64,000 bases of DNA. Origin: Gracilimonas sp965227785 (GTDB lineage Bacteria; Bacteroidota; Rhodothermia; Balneolales; Balneolaceae). Made by a program: the position numbers and the translations under genes. Position 1 is the first letter of the stretch; each line of letters starts with the position of its first letter. Location: NCBI RefSeq assembly GCF_965227785.1, contig NZ_OZ245785.1, forward strand, positions 558,001-622,000. The letters run 5' to 3'. Positions 9,015 through 18,120 of this stretch are shown piece after piece. Below the pieces are notes generated by a model. It saw only the letters and a program-made list of their open reading frames with translations, was not told where the DNA came from and did no database searches.

Positions 9015-9022
9015 TATATTTG
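9015..9022 (+). promoter_or_regulatory. Candidate Bacteroidota-type -7 box
   Basis: TATATTTG matches the TAnnTTTG -7 consensus of Bacteroidota promoters and lies 11 bases before the alpha/beta hydrolase start codon. No good -33 TTTG box is seen at 19-21 bases upstream, so the call is weak. Confidence 0.25.
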
Positions 9023-9033
9023 TACCATTAAAT

Positions 9034-9816
9034 ATGTTGTATTATAAAGAATATAAATCATCTGAAAAGAGAGACTGGGTTGTGTTCGTTCACGGGGCCG
9101 GAGGAAGCTCATCCATTTGGTTTAGCCAGTTAAGGGATTTCAAAAAACACTTCAATGTGCTGATGGTAGATCTACGCGGGCACGGTAAATCCAAAGATCT
9201 GCTTCAAAAGTATTATGAAGATAACTATTCGTTCGAGTTTATAAGTCAGGACATTCTGGATGTGCTGGACCACCTCAATATTGATAAGGCTCACTTTATA
9301 GGAGTCTCATTAGGAACCATTATCATTCGTACTATTGCCGAAATAGCCCCGGATCGCGTCAAGTCTTCTATCCTTTGTGGTGCAATCACCCGATTGAATG
9401 TGCGCTCCAGGATTCTTGTCTTTGTCGGGCACATGTTTAAGCGGTTTATTCCCTACATGTGGTTATATAAACTGTTTGCATGGATCATTATGCCTAAGAA
9501 ACATCACGCTAAATCCAGAAACCTTTTTATCAGGGAAGCGAAGAAATTATATCAAAAAGAATTTCTAAGATGGTTTAAGCTTACCAATGAAGTCAACCCA
9601 CTTCTTCGATATTTTAAAGAAAAAGAGGTTGAATCTCCTATGTTATACGTGATGGGAAGTGAGGACTATATGTTCCTCCCTCCTGTCAAACAAATTGTGG
9701 AAAAGCACAAGAATTCTACCCTCAAGGTTATTGAAAATTGCGGACACGTTTGCAACGTGGAGCGACCCGGAGCTTTTAACCGGGTTTCCATCCAATACCT
9801 GAAGGCTCACTCCTGA
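9034..9816 (+). CDS. Alpha/beta hydrolase
   Basis: A serine hydrolase of the alpha/beta fold. The oxyanion-hole motif VFVHGAGGSSSIW is near residue 20 and the nucleophile elbow GVSLGT near residue 90 gives the catalytic serine. The acid is probably the aspartate in GSEDYMF and the histidine is in NCGHVCN near residue 238. At 260 residues it has single-domain length. A basic, hydrophobic lid-like insertion (GHMFKRFIPYMWLYKLFAWIIM) lies between strands 6 and 7. The substrate cannot be inferred. Its stop codon is 6 bases from the end of the convergent secretin gene, with no room for a dedicated terminator hairpin. Confidence 0.88.
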   Translation: MLYYKEYKSSEKRDWVVFVHGAGGSSSIWFSQLRDFKKHFNVLMVDLRGHGKSKDLLQKYYEDNYSFEFISQDILDVLDHLNIDKAHFIGVSLGTIIIRTIAEIAPDRVKSSILCGAITRLNVRSRILVFVGHMFKRFIPYMWLYKLFAWIIMPKKHHAKSRNLFIREAKKLYQKEFLRWFKLTNEVNPLLRYFKEKEVESPMLYVMGSEDYMFLPPVKQIVEKHKNSTLKVIENCGHVCNVERPGAFNRVSIQYLKAHS

Positions 9817-9822
9817 CTGGTT

Positions 9823-11736
9823 TTATTCGCTGCTTCCGTTAACCCGTTCAGCATTAGGGTTGTTTCCATTTCTCAGGGTAAATAACCAAGCCTCACTATT
9901 AAAGCTATCCCTGATTTCAAGAGTTCGTTCAACGGCTGTATTAAAATTGGCAAAGCCTTCGTAAGCTACGTAGTTAAAGCGGCTTTCCGGGTTAAACAGG
10001 ATTTGTGTGTTATAGCCTTCCTGTTCGAGTGAAGATTTAAAGTTCTGAGCATTACCCGGAACAAGAAATGAACCACCTATCACAAAATATTTTAAATCGG
10101 AAGTCTCTTCCTGCATAGTCTGCACTTCCTGCTCATTCTGTTGATACTCAAGGTATTCATCCAAATTGAATGCTTTAGGTACTACCACCATCAATTCAGG
10201 ATTGTCAACAGGCATACTTAAATCTTTGGCCAGTTCCTGCTGTTCATTGGTGAGTGCATCCTCTTCTTCGGCATCAACCGGTTGTTCCTCAACAGCCGTT
10301 GTATCCGGTTCGGTATCTTCCAAATCTGATTCAGTAAGGGTTGAATCGTCCATGACGGGTTCTTCTTCCTGCTGAACACTCGCTGTTTCTTCCTCCTCAA
10401 CCGGCATTTCAAACGACTCGGTAGTAAATACCCGGTCCAAATCAGTTCTCATACCGTCACGGGTACTGTTCAATACTTCACGTTTAGTAAGCTTACGATC
10501 TGAAATTCGTTCAGAAACCGGTTTAATTAACTCTGCCTGTACAATAATAATCAGTTCATTCTCGGAATAATCTTTTGAGTTGTACCCAAATAAATACCGG
10601 AGGCCGAAAAACCAACCCGGTAAGTCTTTAAGAATAGGAACTCCCCTTCGTACGGAAGATTCTTCTGTACGATATAATCCGGCAACATAAGTTGCTTCCC
10701 CATTCAACAAAATGGCTGAAGTAGTTGCTTCCTGTTTGTTTACAATGGTACTAACTACATCAGGCTGTACGGTAGAACGTTCTACTTCCAGAGACAAATA
10801 GATAAAAGAGGTGTCGCCCTGACTAATAATTTCGGGAGTTACCGTAAGAATAGTTCCCGTACTGATGAAGTTATCCGTTACGTTACCAGCAATATCACGC
10901 TGCTTAATAGAGAAATCCTGCCCAACCTGGATATTCCCTTCCTCTCCATCCACTACTTTGATGGATGGGGTGGCCAGAACTTTACCAAGGTTGTCAGCTT
11001 CAAAAGCACTGAATAATGCCTGTACACTTATGCCGGGACCAACTTCTCCTAAATTCACCAGAGCATTAAAAGCGTTTTGAGAAACACTGGCAGCGTTATA
11101 AGAATTCACGGATACAAACTGGTCATTAAATTCGGTAGCCGGGATACCTTGATTTCCATCAGCACCTACAAAATCTCCTAAATTAGCCGGTACATCATTT
11201 GTTAATGTGGACCAGTCAATACCAATTTCCTGAAGCGCTCTCTTGTTACCTTCAAAAAAGGTTGCATTAATTCGCACTTCCTGAGTTCTGGTTGTAGCTG
11301 ATGGAGCCTCACCCTGAGCAGCAGTGGAACCGCCTCCGGAAGCCTGCGTTGTGGTGCCGGTTGTAGTGGGTTCAGGAACATTTATTTCATAGAAATCTTC
11401 AAACTCTTCCACCTCAAGGTTGTTGAATCGCATGATGTATTGCAGAGCATCTTTCCAGTGCATAGCCGGCAAGGTAACCCCAATAGTGCCACTGTAGGCC
11501 GAATTATCAACAATAAACTTGTTCTCAAACTCCTGGGCAAAGGTGTTTATGATTTCAATAGCTTCATTGTAGGTCGTGCTTTTGTCGAAGGCGACGATCT
11601 CTTCCGGATTGGTGTATTCTTTTAGAGGATCAACTACCTGAGCCTGTACAAGCTGAGGTTGTAATAAACTTACCAAGCCGAAAAGGACTAATGACAAAAA
11701 ACCTTTTTTGTAGATTGTTGCTTTCATGGGTTTCAT
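9823..11736 (-). CDS. Secretin (PilQ/GspD-like) with C-terminal SPOR-like domain
   Basis: The outer-membrane channel of the type IV pilus/type II secretion-like machine encoded by this operon. It has a signal peptide (residues about 1-32, ending LVQAQ), an N-terminal secretin/TonB short N-domain, an N1-like region before the Gly/Ser/Thr linker, and a secretin core from about residue 150 to 400 with VNKQEATTSAILLNGEATYVAGLYR and ENELIIIVQAELIKPV. A long acidic, low-complexity stretch (about 440-540) follows. The last 85 residues (LKYFVIGGSFLVPGNAQNFKSSL to YVAYEGF) read as a SPOR-type domain, which normally binds denuded peptidoglycan glycan strands. A secretin carrying its own SPOR domain is unusual and may anchor the channel to the wall. 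It overlaps the upstream gene by 4 bases. Confidence 0.85.
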   Translation of the reverse strand: MKPMKATIYKKGFLSLVLFGLVSLLQPQLVQAQVVDPLKEYTNPEEIVAFDKSTTYNEAIEIINTFAQEFENKFIVDNSAYSGTIGVTLPAMHWKDALQYIMRFNNLEVEEFEDFYEINVPEPTTTGTTTQASGGGSTAAQGEAPSATTRTQEVRINATFFEGNKRALQEIGIDWSTLTNDVPANLGDFVGADGNQGIPATEFNDQFVSVNSYNAASVSQNAFNALVNLGEVGPGISVQALFSAFEADNLGKVLATPSIKVVDGEEGNIQVGQDFSIKQRDIAGNVTDNFISTGTILTVTPEIISQGDTSFIYLSLEVERSTVQPDVVSTIVNKQEATTSAILLNGEATYVAGLYRTEESSVRRGVPILKDLPGWFFGLRYLFGYNSKDYSENELIIIVQAELIKPVSERISDRKLTKREVLNSTRDGMRTDLDRVFTTESFEMPVEEEETASVQQEEEPVMDDSTLTESDLEDTEPDTTAVEEQPVDAEEEDALTNEQQELAKDLSMPVDNPELMVVVPKAFNLDEYLEYQQNEQEVQTMQEETSDLKYFVIGGSFLVPGNAQNFKSSLEQEGYNTQILFNPESRFNYVAYEGFANFNTAVERTLEIRDSFNSEAWLFTLRNGNNPNAERVNGSSE

Positions 11737-12602
11737 CGCTCTATCTCCAAGGTAACCAATTCCGTGATGCCACCTTTGTTTAGATTAAAAGTAGCGGATT
11801 TATTCTTAAGGTCTATAGATTCTAATTCACCAAGGTACACTTCATCACCTTTTCTAAGTGAATTTATATTTCCTCCCTGATCTACGATAAAAATTCGTGA
11901 TGCTGTGAGGCCTATTAATCTGCTTTGTTCCACATCAATGAGGTTATCGTCATTAGGTGGAATCACTTCCTGTATAAGTGGATAAAATGGGTTGAATGTT
12001 GAGACTCGTTCGTCCATCGTTAACTGACTGGATAATACCAGTCCGTCTTGAATGGGTATTCGTTCATAATAACTTTCGATAGTGAAGGTAAAAGTAATAT
12101 CATTGAGTTCTTCAGGACTAGAACTCGGGGGGGTTAAAGTTATCTCAGAAATCTTATTCAAAAGCTGACTGTTCTCAATTTTATTCACAAAGTTTATAAA
12201 GTTGGTATAGGTTCCATAACCATTAATTTCTGCATTGACAATACCATACTGGTCCTGGGCAGTAGAGTCCACAAAAACAAAGTCAAAGAACACTTTCGAA
12301 GATGTGCTGCTATTACTTATATAATTCAGGTAATCATAAATGTCATCAGGATTAGGAGACTTAAAAAGCGACTTGTCAGCATTCTCAATAATGGATAAAG
12401 CCTGCTGATACCGCTGATTTAATGCCGGAAAAGCATCGCTGGTAGCCTTTTTGCTGTTGAAATCTTTCTGCTTCTCCGTTACTGAAGTCTGCAGTTCCTG
12501 CAATTCAGACAACTGAAAAAACTTGATATAAGAGAAAGCAGCACCTACAAATAAGGTAAGTGTTACTAACAGAATGATGGTATTTCGGACCGCGTATGAC
12601 AA
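11733..12602 (-). CDS. PilO/PilP-like inner-membrane alignment protein
   Basis: A bitopic protein with one N-terminal membrane helix (residues about 8-28) and a coiled coil (SELQELQTSVTEKQKDFNSK). A PilO-like periplasmic ferredoxin-fold region follows (YGTYTNFINFVNKIENSQLLNKISEITL, residues about 125-160). The C-terminal 70 residues (NSLRKGDEVYLGELESIDL, then ATFNLNKGG) look like the small beta domain of PilP/GspC that contacts the secretin. Read this way, PilO and PilP functions are joined in one chain. This assignment rests on position in the operon and topology more than on strict motifs. It lies 7 bases after the PilM-PilN gene. Confidence 0.65.
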   Translation of the reverse strand: MSYAVRNTIILLVTLTLFVGAAFSYIKFFQLSELQELQTSVTEKQKDFNSKKATSDAFPALNQRYQQALSIIENADKSLFKSPNPDDIYDYLNYISNSSTSSKVFFDFVFVDSTAQDQYGIVNAEINGYGTYTNFINFVNKIENSQLLNKISEITLTPPSSSPEELNDITFTFTIESYYERIPIQDGLVLSSQLTMDERVSTFNPFYPLIQEVIPPNDDNLIDVEQSRLIGLTASRIFIVDQGGNINSLRKGDEVYLGELESIDLKNKSATFNLNKGGITELVTLEIER

Positions 12603-12609
12603 TTGACTA

Positions 12610-14349
12610 TTAGTTCCCTTCTATTAATTCTTCAATTCCCTGCACACTTTGTGGCGTGTAGATGCTTTCATCTTCAAAAAACTCTGAGACAACGTAGGTA
12701 AAACTGTAAACATCCTGTTCTCTTATCTGATCTGAGGTCACATTTAACAATGTTGCATCCGCAAATAAATCAGCAAGCTCAGCAATTCGCTCTCTGTAAA
12801 CAGCGTATCCGGTTAATTCGATATCACCGTTAGGAAGAGTTGCCGCTGCCGTTAACCATACCGAATTTACATCATCTACCCCACTGTTTATACGATCCAG
12901 GTTTTTACTCCAGCGTAAGGTTCCCTGATTCAGCTCACTTAATAGTACAAGCTTAGCCTGAATTTGCTCTAAATCTGAACTAATCTGATTATACCGTTGA
13001 ACGGTAGGCTCAAGTGATTGTATTTGCGAGTTTAATGTACTCACTTCATTTCTAAGACGATCTATTTCAGTCGCATTTTGAGTATAGAAGTGATTAGATA
13101 CTATAGGCGTCAACAAGATCAACAATAACAGCAAAAATCCATGCCATTGCAGTTTAAAAATCTTCTGGCGATCTCTTACATAATTGGGCAAGAAAGAAAT
13201 GCTCGGAAATTGACCCTTTTCAAAGCCGGAAGCAGACCAGGCAGCACCTATTGCTGTTGTGAAAGCAGGAATAGAAGAAGGGTTTATCTCCTCTGAGTCA
13301 AAAAACTGATCTGAAAATTCAAACTCAGATACATTTACGTCTTGGAAACGCTCTTCAAAAAACTCAATGGCATCATCTCCAAGCGAATTATTACAGATGA
13401 TAAGTCGATCCAGGTTTGGAACCTCTCCGGTATCAAGCTGGAAAAGAATCTTACTGAATATGGTATTGAGAAATTTCGGATTCTTAATGCCTTCTGTAAT
13501 AATTGGTGATACGATCCAAAGCTGTGAACCTTTCAGGAAAAGTATCCGACTTGTGGTTTCACCAAACTGAACCACTCCGGTGATACTGTTTATTTCGAGC
13601 TCATAATTTGCCCGAATAAGCCCTAATAGAAGTATTTCATCAGGTAAAATCTCATTAATGAACAATTTCCCGGAGTACATGTCGCGGGTTCTGTTCATTA
13701 GTTTTAGTAAATCCGGCTCATCGTCAATAGATGTGAGAAGTAAAGCACCATCTTCCCTTACTGAATATGAATAATAGTCTTCCGCTTTAGACACTCCATG
13801 AAGAGATTCAAGTCTATCATTAACAATAATTTGAAGATCTTTCTTCTTAGTTTCGGAAAAATCAACATCTTTTAAAATCTGGAAGATCGTTTGTCCGGCA
13901 GGAATACTTAAACCAACATCAACCCTTTTGGAATCTGTAGAGCTAAGAAGGTTATATAATAGCAATTCGTTAGATGCGGCAGCTTCGGTTTCATCAACCA
14001 TGTCGGTATCAACAATCTCATCCGAACCTTCCAAATCATCCAGGTCATCAAAGTCAAGGTCATCGAGGTCATCTTCAAAAGCGTCTAAATCTAACTCCTC
14101 CGTTTGATCTTCTTCCTCTTCTTCCAAACCAAATATAACATCCTCGTCATCAAGGCTATCATCGATACTGTCAAAAACGTCAACTGTTTCTTCTTCCTTG
14201 GCTGCTTTGGCTTTCCCTTTCAGACTTTCAACCAGGCGTACTTTGTCCAGACTAACTAAAGAAACTTTTTTGCCGGTTATTTTAATTCGGGCAACTTTCA
14301 GAAACTCTTCGTCAACAACAATTCCGGTATATGTCTTATTTGATAACAT
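12610..14349 (-). CDS. PilM-PilN fusion-like pilus assembly protein
   Basis: The N-terminal part (residues 1-410) resembles the actin-like cytoplasmic PilM fold: KTYTGIVVDEEFLKVARIK at the start, VDVGLSIPAGQTIF, and FTTAIGAAWSA near the end. It is interrupted by a very acidic insertion (residues about 60-120, runs of D and E). From residue 405 it continues as PilN: SFLPNYVRDRQK, one membrane helix (GFLLLLLILLTPIVSNHFY) and a coiled coil (IDRLRNEVSTLNSQIQSL). PilM normally binds the PilN cytoplasmic tail, so fusing them gives a fixed 1:1 stoichiometry. The gene sits 8 bases after the PilT-like ATPase gene. Confidence 0.75.
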   Translation of the reverse strand: MLSNKTYTGIVVDEEFLKVARIKITGKKVSLVSLDKVRLVESLKGKAKAAKEEETVDVFDSIDDSLDDEDVIFGLEEEEEDQTEELDLDAFEDDLDDLDFDDLDDLEGSDEIVDTDMVDETEAAASNELLLYNLLSSTDSKRVDVGLSIPAGQTIFQILKDVDFSETKKKDLQIIVNDRLESLHGVSKAEDYYSYSVREDGALLLTSIDDEPDLLKLMNRTRDMYSGKLFINEILPDEILLLGLIRANYELEINSITGVVQFGETTSRILFLKGSQLWIVSPIITEGIKNPKFLNTIFSKILFQLDTGEVPNLDRLIICNNSLGDDAIEFFEERFQDVNVSEFEFSDQFFDSEEINPSSIPAFTTAIGAAWSASGFEKGQFPSISFLPNYVRDRQKIFKLQWHGFLLLLLILLTPIVSNHFYTQNATEIDRLRNEVSTLNSQIQSLEPTVQRYNQISSDLEQIQAKLVLLSELNQGTLRWSKNLDRINSGVDDVNSVWLTAAATLPNGDIELTGYAVYRERIAELADLFADATLLNVTSDQIREQDVYSFTYVVSEFFEDESIYTPQSVQGIEELIEGN

Positions 14350-14357
14350 ATTCAGCC

Positions 14358-15605
14358 TTAGTAATTAACTTCACTTAGCAGTTGAACCATTTTAGTTTTG
14401 TTGTTGGCGTGATTTAAAGCGTTTTCTTTAGAAATAATACCATCAGTATATAATCTCTTCAGGTCCTGTTCCATGGTATTCATACCTTTCTCACTACCCT
14501 CCATCAGCATCTGATAGATTTCGCTGATATTATTATTACGAATCGCGGCCCTTACCGAAGTATTCACCATTAATACTTCTTTCGCTAACACCCGTTTACC
14601 ATCCAGACTTGGAACTAATTTTTGACTAACTACACATGTAAGAACATCTGCCAGTCTCACCCTAACCCTGTTTTGTTCCTCTGTTGGAACCTCACCCAAA
14701 ATACGTTCAATACTTTCCATGGCTGATGAGGTGTGAAGCGTTCCAAACGTTTTGTGACCGGAATCAGTAATTTCCAATGCCGTCATAATAGTTTCAGGGT
14801 CACGAAGCTCACCAATTACTATAATATCAGGATCTTGCCTAAGCGCCTGAACGGCACCTTCCTTAAAAGACTCAACATCCCGGCCTACTTCCCTGTGCCT
14901 AACTACCGACTTGATTGGAGTGTGTATCAATTCAACCGGAGAAGCTATAATTACGATGTGGGAATCCACCGTACGGTTATTGGCATCAATAACCGTATCC
15001 AAAGTTGATGACTTACCGGAACCCGTTATACCTGTGATGAGAGTTAACCCATACTTATAATATTTTAAACTCAGTGCCTTTGCGACCTCAGTATGTACAT
15101 TCAGGTTTTTGAAAGGCCGTATAGTATTATCAATTTTACGCATGTTGAGCGCTAAGTGCTCCAAATCAAAATACATATCAGCACGAAACCGCTGCTGTTT
15201 ACCATTACCAAGATCTATTGAATAAGAGAAATCAAGGTTTTTGTCTTCAATAAGTTTTTTCCTTTGTGAAGGAAGAATGGCGTTATGCAACAATATATTG
15301 GTTTCATCCAGTGAGAGGCTTAGAGGTTCTTTAGCAGGCTTTTTATCACCATATATTCTATACCAAACCCTTCCATCACATCCGGGACCGCCTAAATCAA
15401 TATCAGAAGCATCATTCTTTAGCATCCTTTTCAGGTAGCCGTCTAACACCTCAGAAAGTTTCTCGCGGTGGTCATCCCCAAGGTTATCAACCACATTTCC
15501 CAATTGCACATGGCGATCTATACCCCTTGAGGTTCGGGGTAATTGCTCAATAACTGGCTGAACCAGTTCTGATAGCTTTTCGGATTTTTTGGTTGCCGCC
15601 TCCAT
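14358..15605 (-). CDS. PilT-like pilus retraction/twitching ATPase
   Basis: A hexameric secretion ATPase of the PilT/VirB11 family, expected to power pilus retraction. The Walker A is GITGSGKSS near residue 194. The Asp box is around SHIVIIASPVE, Walker B is DIIVIGELRDPETIM, and the His box is GHKTFGTLHTSSAMESIERIL. PilT signature text RVRLADVLTCVVSQKLVP follows. At 415 residues it is about 60 longer than classical PilT because of an N-terminal extension that carries DASDIDLGGPGCDGRVWYR, the degenerate PAS-like N-domain. It is the second ATPase of the operon beside PilB. Confidence 0.85.
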   Translation of the reverse strand: MEAATKKSEKLSELVQPVIEQLPRTSRGIDRHVQLGNVVDNLGDDHREKLSEVLDGYLKRMLKNDASDIDLGGPGCDGRVWYRIYGDKKPAKEPLSLSLDETNILLHNAILPSQRKKLIEDKNLDFSYSIDLGNGKQQRFRADMYFDLEHLALNMRKIDNTIRPFKNLNVHTEVAKALSLKYYKYGLTLITGITGSGKSSTLDTVIDANNRTVDSHIVIIASPVELIHTPIKSVVRHREVGRDVESFKEGAVQALRQDPDIIVIGELRDPETIMTALEITDSGHKTFGTLHTSSAMESIERILGEVPTEEQNRVRVRLADVLTCVVSQKLVPSLDGKRVLAKEVLMVNTSVRAAIRNNNISEIYQMLMEGSEKGMNTMEQDLKRLYTDGIISKENALNHANNKTKMVQLLSEVNY

Positions 15606-15749
15606 AATAAAGCCAAATCATTTTGTTGATGACAAATAACAGGATATCTGAAAACGCTTATTGTTACGAAAAAAATTAAAAAAAACTAATCATACAGGCA
15701 TATATACCTGCTAATTATCAATTTGTCGCACAATAAACCGTTTGCAGTG

Positions 15750-16256
15750 TTACCAATTGGTATCGTTCAATAACCTCTTCTTCAAGTTAAGTAATTGAAC
15801 ATTCATGTTACTTATTTTACGCTGCTGTATTTCGATGATATTTTTTGTAAAGATGTTAAACAGCTTTTCAGGTTTTTTTCTGAAAAAATTAAGGGCTTCA
15901 TAACGTTCGTATCTTAACACGACGCAATCACCTTCAGCTGTAACCTTAGCCATTCTATTATTTTTGCTGAATAAGAAGGTTTCCCCTAAAAAATTTCCTT
16001 CTCCTAACGTAGCTAACTGTATGTTATCTTTCCAAATACATACTTTGCCTTCAGCTACTAAATAGGCTGAATTAACATATTCCGATTCGTTCAGGATGAT
16101 TTCATCAGACAGAAACCTTTCTTCCTTCCCTAACTGAAGGAACTCCAAAACATCTTCATAATGAAAGTTTTTCAGAAGCAACGGAGGTTCTTTCAAAAAC
16201 TTCTTTATGTAATCGGTCATTAATTCATCGCCGGAATTTGACATTTCGGTACTCAT
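15750..16256 (-). CDS. Cyclic-nucleotide-binding (cNMP) domain protein without DNA-binding domain
   Basis: A single cNMP-binding beta-roll covers residues about 25-140: LSDEIILNESEYVNSAYLVAEGKVCIW, then LGEGNFLGETFLFSKNNRMAKVTAEGDCVVLRYERYEAL. The phosphate-binding cassette (FLGETFLFSKNNRMAKV) keeps the GE pair but the usual RxA pattern reads NRMA. The C-terminal 30 residues are helical and there is no HTH, so it is not a CRP-type regulator by itself. It sits between pilB and the pilT-like gene, 79 bases after pilB and 144 bases before the ATPase. This suggests cyclic-nucleotide control of the pilus ATPases, which is an inference from position. Confidence 0.8.
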   Translation of the reverse strand: MSTEMSNSGDELMTDYIKKFLKEPPLLLKNFHYEDVLEFLQLGKEERFLSDEIILNESEYVNSAYLVAEGKVCIWKDNIQLATLGEGNFLGETFLFSKNNRMAKVTAEGDCVVLRYERYEALNFFRKKPEKLFNIFTKNIIEIQQRKISNMNVQLLNLKKRLLNDTNW

Positions 16257-16335
16257 ACTAAACCCCTGTAATGGTTACTACTGGCATAATAGCAATATGC
16301 ATTAAGTTAATATTTAATTTCAAGTTTTCCGCTTA

Positions 16336-18111
16336 TTAATCTTCAATAGTTGCAGCCACAATTTCTTCGATGGTAGAAACACCTTCTTTTACACGTTCCC
16401 GGCCAGACCCACGCAATGTAAGCATACCCTGCGACATTGCCAGCTCTTTAATAGCGCCTTCGTCGATATCGCCACCGGCATCCAGAATCATTTGCTTAAT
16501 CTCCTTGGAGAAATAAAGTGCTTCATGAATACCTGCACGGCCTTTAAAACCAGTCTGGTTACATTTTTCGCAGCCAACCGCCTTATAGAATGTAGTTTCT
16601 TCAATTTCTTTATCAGTAAATCCAATGCCTTTTGCTGTCTCGGGATGGGGAGTAAACTCCTCTTTGCAATCACTGCACAGTCTTCTAATCAAACGCTGGG
16701 CAACAACCAGGTTTACGGCATTCGCAATCAAAAATGGCTCAACTCCCATCTTAAATAAACGGGAAATCGCACTGGGTGCGTCATTAGTGTGAAGGGTTGA
16801 AAAGGTCAAGTGACCGGTGTTTGCTAATTTAATAGCAATTTCAGCAGTCTTTAAATCCCTCATCTCACCTACAAGTACAATGTCGGGATCATGACGCAGA
16901 ATCCCCCTAATCGACTGATCAAAGGTCATATGGTTACTGATCTTTAACTGTCTTGCCCCCTCAATAATATACTCAACAGGTTCCTCCACCGTTAAAACAT
17001 TCTTTGTTGGATCAATCACATAATATAGGGCCGCTACCAATGTAGTTGACTTACCACTACCAGTAGGCCCCGTGATAATTACGATACCTGAAGGCTTTTG
17101 GATCGATTTTACAAAATTTTCTTTTGCCTGTTTTTGTAAACCAAGCTTATCCAGGTCTCGAATTACATTTCGATCATCCAATACACGAATTACAATAGAT
17201 TCAAACTTCCGGTCGTATTGTTTTCCGACGATAGGCATGATCGAAACCCTGTATCGAATTCCGACTCCATCAATTTGACGCTGAATAAACCCATCCTGAG
17301 AGGCATCCCGTTCAAAACGGTCAACATTACGCGTTTTATCCTTAATTACCGCCGAAATAGCCTCAGGCTTTACATTTTTCTGCTGGTACCAAAGCTGTAA
17401 TTTACCATCCACCCGAAACCGGATATCTGTAGTGGTTGGGGAGCTGGGAACAATGTGCATGTCACTCACTCCCTGACGAACTGATTCTACCAACATCCCT
17501 TCCACCAGGGAGTTAAGCATACTTTGATTGATCTCAGCATCAATTTCTTCTTCGTCAATCTCTTCCTGGTTCTTGTCTAAATCAGGTTCTTCATAATCGA
17601 TTTCTTCGAGCAGATCGAGAAACTCATTTTTTTGCTCGTAAACTTTAGACAGGATGTCTTCAATCGACTCATATTTACAATAGACTAATTCTGTCTGCTT
17701 GAAATTAATCTTATTGAGTACACTTTGAATGTTAGGGTCGGATGGGTCAGCCGCAGCAATTACAATGGAATTCTTGGTTTTCTGATACGGAAGGGCTTTA
17801 TGGTGAACCAGTTCATCCACAATCTCTTTTGGGAGGTCTTCCAGATTTTCTTTGATGTGATCAAGAACTTCATCCGGAATTTCGTCGACATCTTTCAATA
17901 CCTCTCTGAAAGCATAGATATTGGCAATTTCTTTCATAATGAGGTGCCTGTTCAGCCCCAAGTCCTGTGAAAGAATTTGCCCAAGTCTGCGATTACTCTC
18001 CTTAGGTTCTTCAGAGAGAATAGACAGCCCTTTCTGCAACTGTTCAGAGGTTATAATCCCTTTATTAACAAGGATATCCCCAATATGTCTACGTATATTT
18101 ATTTTTCCCAT
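16336..18111 (-). CDS. pilB: PilB/GspE-type assembly ATPase
   Basis: The extension ATPase of the type IV pilus/type II secretion machine. The N-terminal MshEN-like region (residues 1-150) is followed by an acidic linker (EEIDYEEPDLDKNQEEIDEE). The ATPase core has GVSDMHIVPS, Walker A ITGPTGSGKSTTLVAAL near residue 345, Walker B DIVLVGEMRDLKTAEIAI and TGHLTFSTLHTNDAPSAISRL. The tetracysteine zinc module of PilB/GspE is present as CSDC about residue 478 and CEKC about residue 517. Length of 591 is normal. It is 9 bases downstream of the GspF/PilC gene on the same strand. Confidence 0.95.
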   Translation of the reverse strand: MGKINIRRHIGDILVNKGIITSEQLQKGLSILSEEPKESNRRLGQILSQDLGLNRHLIMKEIANIYAFREVLKDVDEIPDEVLDHIKENLEDLPKEIVDELVHHKALPYQKTKNSIVIAAADPSDPNIQSVLNKINFKQTELVYCKYESIEDILSKVYEQKNEFLDLLEEIDYEEPDLDKNQEEIDEEEIDAEINQSMLNSLVEGMLVESVRQGVSDMHIVPSSPTTTDIRFRVDGKLQLWYQQKNVKPEAISAVIKDKTRNVDRFERDASQDGFIQRQIDGVGIRYRVSIMPIVGKQYDRKFESIVIRVLDDRNVIRDLDKLGLQKQAKENFVKSIQKPSGIVIITGPTGSGKSTTLVAALYYVIDPTKNVLTVEEPVEYIIEGARQLKISNHMTFDQSIRGILRHDPDIVLVGEMRDLKTAEIAIKLANTGHLTFSTLHTNDAPSAISRLFKMGVEPFLIANAVNLVVAQRLIRRLCSDCKEEFTPHPETAKGIGFTDKEIEETTFYKAVGCEKCNQTGFKGRAGIHEALYFSKEIKQMILDAGGDIDEGAIKELAMSQGMLTLRGSGRERVKEGVSTIEEIVAATIED

Positions 18112-18120
18112 TTAAAACTC

